A stretch of DNA of 9,819 nt from Candidatus Melainabacteria bacterium (lineage in GTDB: Bacteria; Actinomycetota; Actinomycetes; Mycobacteriales; Pseudonocardiaceae): positions 1 through 9,819 of the forward strand of contig CAJCJE010000150.1 of assembly GCA_903970565.1 (NCBI GenBank), written 5' to 3'. A model generated the notes under the pieces. That model worked only from the letters and a program-made list of their open reading frames with translations, made no database searches and was not told where the DNA came from. This document shows, one piece after another, positions 1-5,026 of the stretch. The first letter of the stretch is position 1. Each line of letters begins with the position of its first letter. The position numbers and the translations under genes are program-made.

Positions 1-1
1 C

Positions 2-1396
2 CTCAACCAGGTCGCCGACCCCGCCTCGCCGAACTACCGGCACTACCTGACGCCGAAGGAATTCGACGCCGATTACGGGCCCAGCAGCGCGGACGTTGCC
101 ACGGTGACCGCGTACCTGACCTCGGCCGGGTTGCACGTGACGGGCGTGTCCGGCAACCGGCAGGTGGTGGACGCGACGGGCGACGCGGCCACGATGGAGC
201 ACGCATTCGACACCACGATCGGCACCTACCAGCGCGCCGGCGAGTACGGGGCCCGGTCCCGCGCTCGGGACTACTACGCGAACGACACCGCACCCACCCT
301 GCCGGCCGGCGTCGCCGGTGTGGTGCAGGGCATCGCGGGCCTGGACGACTACGCGGTACGCACCAACGACGCGGTCCGCGCGAAGCCGGCGGCCACCATA
401 TCGGGGTACACCCCGAGCGAGCTGCACACCGCGTACAACACCACGTCGCTGGGTACCGGTAGCGGTGAATCCGTTGCGCTGTGGGAGTTCGACGGCTACC
501 AGCAGAAGAACATCAGCGCATACGACAAGGAGTTCCAGATCAGCCCGCCCACGCCGGTCACCGAATCGGTCGACGGCGCGAACTACAACTCCAGCCCCGG
601 CGACGGCCAGGGCGAGGTCGAGCTGGACATCGAGATCGTGCAGGGCATGGCCTCGGCCGCGAACACCTACGTCTACGAGGCGCCCAACTCCGACCAGGGC
701 CAGATCGACATGGCCAACCAGATCGTCAGCGACGACCTGGTCTCGGTCACCTCGATCTCCTGGGGTGAGTGCGAGCCCGACAGCGCGTCCGCGACGATCT
801 CCAGCACGGACGACGCGCTGGAGCAGGGCGCGGCCGAGGGCATCAGCTTCTACTCCGCTTCCGGTGACTCCGGCTCCGACGACTGCGAGGACGGCAGCAC
901 CGCCGTCGACTACCCCGGCAGCGACCCGAACGTGAGTAGCGTCGGCGGTACCTCGCTGAAGACCGGCAGTGGCAGCGCGTACAAGTCCGAGGTGGCCTGG
1001 AACAGCGACGGCGGTTCCTCCGGCGGCGGCGTGTCCACCGTGTTCTCGGCACCGAGCTGGCAGCAGGGTTCCGGCGGGATGCGCACCGTGCCGGACATCT
1101 CCTCCGACGCCGACCCGAACACCGGTTTCGCCATCTACTCGGCCGGCAGCTGGCAGGAATACGGCGGCACGAGCTGCGCGGCTCCGATGTGGGGCGGCTT
1201 CACCGCCCTGTACAACGCGAGGTCCGGCGGCCAGCTGGGCAACGCGAACCCCGCCCTGTACCAGGTCGGTGACGCGGGCACCGCGATCCACGACATCACC
1301 TCGGGCACCAACGGCGCGTACGAGGCCGGCAAGGGCTACGACGAGGTGACCGGTCTGGGCAGCTACAACGGCGCCAACCTGGCCGCCGCCCTGTAG
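2..1396 (+). CDS. Sedolisin (S53) serine-carboxyl peptidase, 5'-truncated by the window edge
   Basis: This is a secreted acid protease of the sedolisin/kumamolisin family (MEROPS S53); it lacks its start and signal peptide, which lie left of the window. The frame is open from base 2 and gives 464 residues. Residues 1 to about 120 resemble the pro-kumamolisin activation domain (ASPNYRHYLTPKEF, then an A-T-MEHAF-T segment). The catalytic domain follows. The Glu/Asp pair of the Ser-Glu-Asp triad is in GEVELDIE (Glu205, Asp209; bases 614-628), the oxyanion Asp is in SASGDSG (Asp289, bases 866-868), and the nucleophile is in GGTSCAAP (Ser391, bases 1172-1174). The end has the family's calcium-site pattern, with Asp431-Ile432 and Asp447 in GYDEVTGLG. 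All key residues are present, so it should be active after autoprocessing. It has no operon partner downstream: two hairpins follow. The family is firm; the natural substrate is unknown. Confidence 0.95.
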   Translation, partial: LNQVADPASPNYRHYLTPKEFDADYGPSSADVATVTAYLTSAGLHVTGVSGNRQVVDATGDAATMEHAFDTTIGTYQRAGEYGARSRARDYYANDTAPTLPAGVAGVVQGIAGLDDYAVRTNDAVRAKPAATISGYTPSELHTAYNTTSLGTGSGESVALWEFDGYQQKNISAYDKEFQISPPTPVTESVDGANYNSSPGDGQGEVELDIEIVQGMASAANTYVYEAPNSDQGQIDMANQIVSDDLVSVTSISWGECEPDSASATISSTDDALEQGAAEGISFYSASGDSGSDDCEDGSTAVDYPGSDPNVSSVGGTSLKTGSGSAYKSEVAWNSDGGSSGGGVSTVFSAPSWQQGSGGMRTVPDISSDADPNTGFAIYSAGSWQEYGGTSCAAPMWGGFTALYNARSGGQLGNANPALYQVGDAGTAIHDITSGTNGAYEAGKGYDEVTGLGSYNGANLAAAL

Positions 1397-1447
1397 CAGT
1401 CGGTCCCGGTCAACCGGACGGAGAAATCGGCCCGGTAGCACGGAATC

Positions 1448-1486
1448 CGCCTCGGAGGCGCCACGTCGGTGGTCGTCTCCGAGGCG
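1448..1486 (+). terminator. Hairpin, likely terminator of the sedolisin gene
   Basis: The arms CGCCTCGGAG (1448-1457) and CTCCGAGGCG (1477-1486) match perfectly over 10 bp. The stem extends inward by three more pairs, one of them G-U, and the loop CCA...TGG can also pair. It starts 51 bases after the stop at 1394-1396. There is no T-run, as is common for actinobacterial terminators, so function is inferred from position and stem strength. Confidence 0.6.
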
Positions 1487-1532
1487 CGGTCGCGGGAAAC
1501 AACACCCGACAGAAGTGGGGAAGAAGTCAAGG

Positions 1533-1577
1533 GGCGACCCGCTCGACCAGCCTGGGGGTCGCCGGGAGCGGGTCGCC
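1533..1577. terminator. Second strong hairpin, possible terminator or transcript 3' end
   Basis: The arms GGCGACCCGCTC (1533-1544) and GAGCGGGTCGCC (1566-1577) pair perfectly over 12 bp around a 21-base loop. It lies 46 bases beyond the first hairpin and lacks a T-run on either side. It could be a backup terminator for the peptidase gene or a structure in the transcript of the next genes. Confidence 0.45.
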
Positions 1578-1687
1578 GCCGCCCAGCTTAGGCATAACCG
1601 GAAATTCCCGTTGCGGCGCATCCTCCGACTACCGAGACTGTGCCTAACGCCACCCGTTCGAGTGGCCAGATGGGCAACCGGGTGAAA

Positions 1688-1716
1688 TTGACCGCCGGAC
1701 GGTACGGCAGGATATC
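1688..1716 (+). promoter_or_regulatory. Weak promoter candidate for the small-gene pair
   Basis: TTGACC (1688-1693) lies 17 bases before GATATC (1711-1716), which would start RNA near 1723, about 15 bases before the GTG at 1738. A second GATATC (1726-1731) sits 6 bases before that GTG. The -35 is close to consensus but the -10 is poor, so this is tentative. Confidence 0.3.
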
Positions 1717-1737
1717 CGTCCTTCCGATATCACCGGG

Positions 1738-1944
1738 GTGGGCAATTCCCAGTGGTTGGTTGAGTGCAGTGATCCTTTCGGCCGCTATCGCGCGATGACC
1801 GTCCTGGCGCGCCGCGACGAGGTGGTCGTCGTCGCCCCGCCCGGCGAGTCGGCCGTCCTGTCGGTCCAGCAGATCCGGGATCTCGACCGCGCCCTCGCCG
1901 GCGCGGCCGAGGACACCGGCTGGCCGGTCGCGGTCTCCGGATGA
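1738..1944 (+). CDS. Small protein of unknown function (68 aa)
   Basis: I do not recognise a named family. The protein starts MGNSQWLVECSDPFGRYRAM, continues into a charged stretch (RRDEVVVVAPPGESAVL), and ends in a probable helix (QQIRDLDRALAGAAEDTG). The alternating hydrophobic strand followed by an amphipathic helix suggests a compact folded alpha/beta domain, not random translation; no membrane segment or signal is visible. The GTG at 1738 is chosen because it keeps the WLVEC-DPFGRYR segment, which looks like conserved protein; an in-frame ATG at 1795 would remove it. No clear Shine-Dalgarno precedes the GTG, so it may be read from a very short or absent leader. It lies 22 bases before the next gene, probably in one transcript. 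From memory, proteins like this occur in Pseudonocardiales, which was not checked. Confidence 0.7.
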   Translation: MGNSQWLVECSDPFGRYRAMTVLARRDEVVVVAPPGESAVLSVQQIRDLDRALAGAAEDTGWPVAVSG

Positions 1945-1966
1945 GCACGCCGACGACGAGATCGAC

Positions 1967-2476
1967 GTGAACGACCCGGTCGGCGAGGGGTCGGCGGCGG
2001 CGCTGCGGGATGCGGTGCTGGACCGGTTGACCGCGCTGGAGCAGTTCGCCGGGGTCGGCGAACCCGGCTCCGGTCGCCCCGGAGGCCGCGCGGACACCAG
2101 GCGCGCCGGGGAACGCGGCGGTGATCTCGCCTCGGCGCTGCCGCTGGCCCGCACCGAACTGTCCCGCCTGGCCGACGGTTGGCGCCTGTTGCTCACCGGG
2201 CACGGCGTTGGCGAGGACGGTCGCTGCCGGGCGTGTCACGGTTGGGTCCGACACCGTCGCTGGCCGTGCCCGGTCTGGCTGACGGCTCATCGTCACCTGG
2301 TCGAGGATGCGCCGCCGGCGGAATCCGAGCCCGAACGACGTCGGTGGCACCGGCGCCGCGGACCGCTCGACAGGCTGAGCCGGTTGAATCCGCGCCGCCT
2401 GCTGGCCCGCCGCGCCGAGCGCCGATCCGGGAATCCGGCCGGTCGCAAGCTCGCGCGGGGGCCGGAAACCGGTTAG
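1967..2476 (+). CDS. Unknown protein with a Cys/His cluster (169 aa)
   Basis: Function unknown. The N-terminal part (residues 5-30 and 52-78) has two probable helices (ALRDAVLDRLTALEQF and LARTELSRLADGWRLLL). A compact Cys/His cluster follows: Cys87-x2-Cys90 in DGRCRACHGW, then Cys101 in WPCPVWLTAH, with His91, His108 and His110 nearby. This spacing could bind one zinc ion. The C-terminal third (about 120-169) is very rich in Arg and Pro, probably disordered and strongly basic, so contact with nucleic acid or acidic lipids is conceivable but only a guess. The GTG at 1967 is the first plausible start after the preceding stop; the ATG overlapping that stop (1941) is in another frame and soon ends. 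The ribosome site is weak (GACGAG). It is likely co-transcribed with the 68-aa gene. Related proteins seem common in Pseudonocardiales, from memory. Confidence 0.7.
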   Translation: MNDPVGEGSAAALRDAVLDRLTALEQFAGVGEPGSGRPGGRADTRRAGERGGDLASALPLARTELSRLADGWRLLLTGHGVGEDGRCRACHGWVRHRRWPCPVWLTAHRHLVEDAPPAESEPERRRWHRRRGPLDRLSRLNPRRLLARRAERRSGNPAGRKLARGPETG

Positions 2477-2562
2477 CCCGGCAACCCTCGGCCGGTCGCC
2501 GCTGGTCGCCTGCGTACCCGAACCGGCCCGAGTATCCGTATCCGCCCGCCTTCGGACACCGC

Positions 2563-2584
2563 GATAGGGCAGGATGGCCGCGTG
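2563..2584 (+). promoter_or_regulatory. Possible promoter before the ABC-2 operon, with a short leader frame
   Basis: GATAGG (2563-2568) and CAGGAT (2570-2575) are weak -10-like hexamers; the second ends 6 bases before a GTG at 2582. That GTG opens a 28-codon frame (2582-2668) that overlaps the ATPase start in another frame. No good -35 is visible. The promoter is plausible because the 152-base gap before the ATPase start needs one or read-through from the small genes. Confidence 0.25.
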
Positions 2585-2628
2585 ATCGCCCGGACCTGGG
2601 CGGAGCGTGCCCACCACCGGGAGGACCA

Positions 2629-4071
2629 GTGCATGACGGCAGCGGTCGCATTGTCGTGCAGAGCCTGACCAAGCAGTTCGGCTCGGTCACCGCCGTGCAG
2701 AATCTCAGCTTCGTCGTCGAGCCGGGCTCGGTGACCGGATTCCTCGGTCCCAACGGCGCCGGGAAGACGACCACCCTGCGAACCGTGCTCGGCCTGGTCT
2801 CCCCCACCGTCGGCGAGGCGCTCATCAACGGCGTGCACTTCAACTCCCTCGGCGATTCTGGTCGGGTGGTCGGCGCGGTGCTGGAGGCACAGGGTTTCCA
2901 CCCGAGGCGCAGCGCGCGCAACCATCTGCGGGTGTACGCGGCGGCGATCGGCGTGCCGGACGCGCGGGCCGAGGCGGTGCTGCAACTGGTGGGTCTCGGC
3001 GCGGCCGGCTCCCGCAAGGCGGGCGGGTTCTCCCTCGGCATGAAGCAGCGGCTGGCGCTGGCCACCGCACTGCTGGGCGACCCGCAGATCCTGATCCTGG
3101 ACGAGCCGAGCAACGGCCTGGACCCCGAGGGCATCGCCTGGCTGCGCAACTTTCTCAAGTCGTTCGCGGCGACCGGGCGCACCGTGCTGATCTCCAGCCA
3201 CCTGCTGGCCGAGGTCGAGCAAACGGTCGACCAGGTGATCATCATGAGCCGGGGTCAGACCGTGTACAACGGGCCGCTGGACAATCTGCGCCGCTCCCAG
3301 CAGGCCAGGGTGCTGGTCCGGCCCTCGGACCCGAACGCGCTCGTGGCGGCCCTGCACGGCGCGGAGATCTACAACATCGAGTCCACTCAGGACGGTCGAC
3401 TGATGGTCGGCGGGGTGCGGACCGAGCAGATCGCGGACCTCGCGTTGCGGGCCGGGGTCTCGGTGTACGGCATCGAAGAGGAGCGGATCAATCTCGAAGC
3501 GCTGTACTTCAGCCTGACCAACGGCCAGTACACCCCCACCATGCCGGGCGTCGCCGCGCCGACGGTCGGCGGTTTCGGCCAGCAGACCGGCTACCAGCCC
3601 CCGGCCACCGGATACCAGCCGCCCACCGGATACCAGCCGCCCGCCAGCGGCTACCAGCCACCGGTGGCGCAACTGCCGCCGCCGCAGCCGTTCAACCCGA
3701 ACCAGGGATTCCCACCGCAGCAACAGCTTCCGCCGCGGCTCGACCCGAGCCAGCCGCCCGCCGCCCACCAGCCGCCGCCCACTGACCCGTACCAGCAGTG
3801 GGCGCGGCAGCCCTGGGCCGGCCAGTCGACGGCCGACCAGACGCCGACGCCGCCCTCCGGCATACCGACGCCGGACCAGACCGCTCAGCACCAGACCGCT
3901 CAGCACCCGGCCGCTCCGGACCAAGCCGCTCCGGACCAGACCGGTTCGGAGCAGACCGGTTCGGAGCAGACCGGCCACGACGCGCCGCAGCAGCAGCAGC
4001 AGGCCGAGGAACAACCACCACAGCACGACCACCAGGAACCGGGGCCGAGCGGATTCGGAGGCAGCGCCTGA
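2629..4071 (+). CDS. ABC-2 type transporter ATPase with long Pro/Gln-rich tail
   Basis: This is the cytoplasmic ATPase subunit of an ABC-2 type exporter (BcrA/CcmA-like), pairing with the permease encoded next. From the GTG at 2629 it is 480 residues. GGGAGG (2619-2624) lies 4 bases upstream. The frame is open far to the left, but that part overlaps the previous gene and is not protein-like. The ATPase domain is complete: Walker A GPNGAGKTT (40-48, Lys46), Q-loop Gln88, signature FSLGMKQ (134-140), Walker B with Asp158-Glu159 in LILDEPSNGLDP, and switch His191 in SSHLL. A small C-terminal domain of the DUF4162 kind runs to about residue 299. Then comes an unusual tail of some 180 residues, rich in Pro, Gln, Thr and Ala, with two repeat blocks (listed separately). 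The stop overlaps the permease start (TGATG), so the two are translationally coupled. Substrate unknown; drug, peptide or lipid export are the usual roles. Confidence 0.93.
   Translation: MHDGSGRIVVQSLTKQFGSVTAVQNLSFVVEPGSVTGFLGPNGAGKTTTLRTVLGLVSPTVGEALINGVHFNSLGDSGRVVGAVLEAQGFHPRRSARNHLRVYAAAIGVPDARAEAVLQLVGLGAAGSRKAGGFSLGMKQRLALATALLGDPQILILDEPSNGLDPEGIAWLRNFLKSFAATGRTVLISSHLLAEVEQTVDQVIIMSRGQTVYNGPLDNLRRSQQARVLVRPSDPNALVAALHGAEIYNIESTQDGRLMVGGVRTEQIADLALRAGVSVYGIEEERINLEALYFSLTNGQYTPTMPGVAAPTVGGFGQQTGYQPPATGYQPPTGYQPPASGYQPPVAQLPPPQPFNPNQGFPPQQQLPPRLDPSQPPAAHQPPPTDPYQQWARQPWAGQSTADQTPTPPSGIPTPDQTAQHQTAQHPAAPDQAAPDQTGSEQTGSEQTGHDAPQQQQQAEEQPPQHDHQEPGPSGFGGSA
3589..3663 (+). repeat. GYQPP repeats in the ATPase tail
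   Basis: Four copies of Gly-Tyr-Gln-Pro-Pro, at codons beginning 3589, 3610, 3628 and 3649, are separated by one to two small residues (AT, T, AS). The DNA copies differ at third positions (ggc/gga, ccc/ccg/cca), so this is maintained at the protein level and is not a fresh DNA duplication. Such Tyr/Gln/Pro repeats are typical of disordered tails. Confidence 0.85.
3871..3975 (+). repeat. Seven 15-bp units encoding a pentapeptide repeat
   Basis: Seven in-frame 15-base units encode PDQTA, QHQTA, QHPAA, PDQAA, PDQTG, SEQTG and SEQTG. The last two units (3946-3960, 3961-3975) are identical in DNA, which suggests recent slippage or duplication. The block is followed by a run of five CAG codons (3991-4005), another site prone to length change. 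Confidence 0.85.
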
Positions 4072-4904
4072 TGGGCAACTCGATCAAGGCCGAATTCCGC
4101 AAGGTGCTCAGCACCAAGGTGTGGTGGGCGCTGCTGATTCCCTCAGCCGCGGTCGCCTTCCTGGCCAATCTCGGCTTCGCCTCGATCTCCTCCGCCGCGG
4201 ACGGGATCGACGGCTCGGACCTGCACATTCCGTTGGGCTACCTCAGCCTTGGCGTGTCCTTCAGCTTCACCAGCATCTTCGCCTCGATCTTCGGCGCGCT
4301 GGGGATGGCCGGGGAGAACCGCCACCGCACGATCACCACCACCTACCTGACCGGGGCGCGCGGCAACGTGCTCGGCGCCAAACTGCTCGTGTACGGCATC
4401 TTCGGGCTCGGCTACGGCGTGATCACGCTCGCCTTCGCCACGCTCGGCGTCATTGCCCCGGCGAGTTCGGACGCACTGCCCGGTGCCGGTTCCTGGCTGC
4501 TGATCTCGTTGGTCGGCATCGTGGTGATCGCGCTGTGGGCGGTGCTCGGCGTCGGCCTCGGTGGCCTGATCAGCAATCAGGTCGCGGTCGTGCTGGTGCT
4601 GCCGTTGTACGGCCTGATCGGCGAGAGCCTGCTGCGTGGTCTGCTCACCGCGCTGAAGATCCCGGCCGTCAGCAACTACCTGCCGGTGCAGGCCTCGTCG
4701 GGTTCGGTGATCGGCCTCGCGTTCACGCGGTTCGTCAGCGAACTCGACGTGCCAGCGGGTTCCCCGGAGATCGACCAGGCCAGGACCGCCCTGGATGCCG
4801 CGGGTCTGCCCGACTGGTGGGTTTCCGGGCTGGTCTTCATCGCCTGGACCGCCCTGTTCTGCCTGATCGGCTGGGCCATCAGCCGGCGCCGCGACGTGAC
4901 CTGA
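4071..4904 (+). CDS. ABC-2 type transporter permease
   Basis: This 277-residue inner-membrane protein forms the channel for the ATPase encoded just upstream. The ATG at 4071 overlaps the ATPase stop and has a good ribosome site (GGAGG at 4057-4061, 9 bases away); the frame is open further left but only as a shadow of the repeat tail. About six hydrophobic segments are visible: roughly 17-37, 55-80, 103-130, 141-168, 170-188 and 249-271. Between the second and third lies the segment AGENRHRTITTTYLTGARGN, the conserved E-x4-T...R pattern of ABC-2 permeases that precedes the next helix. The N-terminus (IKAEFRKVLSTKVWW) is the usual cytoplasmic lead-in, and the protein ends in a basic cytoplasmic tail (SRRRDVT). 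A long loop between about 189 and 248 probably faces outside. There is a single permease gene, so a homodimer with two ATPases is expected. Confidence 0.92.
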   Translation: MGNSIKAEFRKVLSTKVWWALLIPSAAVAFLANLGFASISSAADGIDGSDLHIPLGYLSLGVSFSFTSIFASIFGALGMAGENRHRTITTTYLTGARGNVLGAKLLVYGIFGLGYGVITLAFATLGVIAPASSDALPGAGSWLLISLVGIVVIALWAVLGVGLGGLISNQVAVVLVLPLYGLIGESLLRGLLTALKIPAVSNYLPVQASSGSVIGLAFTRFVSELDVPAGSPEIDQARTALDAAGLPDWWVSGLVFIAWTALFCLIGWAISRRRDVT

Positions 4905-4927
4905 GCAGCAACGGGAGACCAGCACCG

Positions 4928-4966
4928 GAACCGGCGAGGGCCACGCTGCCCCGCCGGTTCTTTCCG
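4928..4966 (+). terminator. Intrinsic terminator of the ABC-2 operon
   Basis: The arms GAACCGGCG (4928-4936) and CGCCGGTTC (4952-4960) pair over 9 bp and are followed directly by TTTCCGTT, a short T-rich stretch. It lies 23 bases after the permease stop and before the promoter of the next gene. This is the most classical terminator in the window. Confidence 0.65.
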
Positions 4967-5010
4967 TTAGCTCTGGCAACAATTCAATGGGATTTGGTCG
5001 GACCCGGCGC

Positions 5011-5026
5011 CTAGTCTGGACGGGTG
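5011..5026 (+). promoter_or_regulatory. Promoter -10 and leaderless GTG start of the fused ABC exporter
   Basis: TAGTCT (5012-5017) fits the actinobacterial TANNNT -10 pattern and ends 6 bases before the GTG at 5024, which places the RNA start on the GTG itself. No purine-rich ribosome site precedes the GTG, which agrees with leaderless translation. No good -35 is seen (TTGGTC at 4994-4999 is too close). Confidence 0.5.

Larger units (their letters stand above)
1397..1737. other. Gene-free region between the peptidase and the small-gene pair
   Basis: This 341-base gap has no convincing coding frame on either strand. It holds two strong GC-rich hairpins (listed separately), a distant inverted pair TTAGGCA (1588-1594) / TGCCTAA (1640-1646), and a weak promoter candidate just before the GTG at 1738. 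The antisense frame that covers its right end is Arg/Ser/Pro-rich and looks like a shadow. Confidence 0.6.

Noticed and set aside
1588..2196. 202-codon - strand frame across the small genes
   Set aside because: Ser/Arg/Pro-rich low-complexity product with no motif. The + strand frames there look like folded protein, so this one is treated as a shadow, with modest certainty.
2179..2628. Upstream extension of the ABC-2 ATPase
   Set aside because: The frame is open but overlaps the 169-aa gene and encodes Arg/Pro-rich sequence; the ATPase fold begins right after the GTG at 2629, which has a GGGAGG upstream.
3871..3975. Possible CRISPR-like or mobile repeat array
   Set aside because: The 15-base units are contiguous, in frame and codon-aligned, without spacers; they encode a protein repeat.
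2473..4032. 519-codon open frame on the - strand across the ABC-2 ATPase
   Set aside because: It is antisense to a motif-complete ATPase, is composed of Arg/Leu/Val/Gly runs, and has no recognisable domain. GC-rich third positions routinely open such frames.
3798..4070. Upstream extension of the permease
   Set aside because: It would translate the repeat tail of the ATPase in another frame; the ATG at 4071 has a well-placed GGAGG and normal family length.
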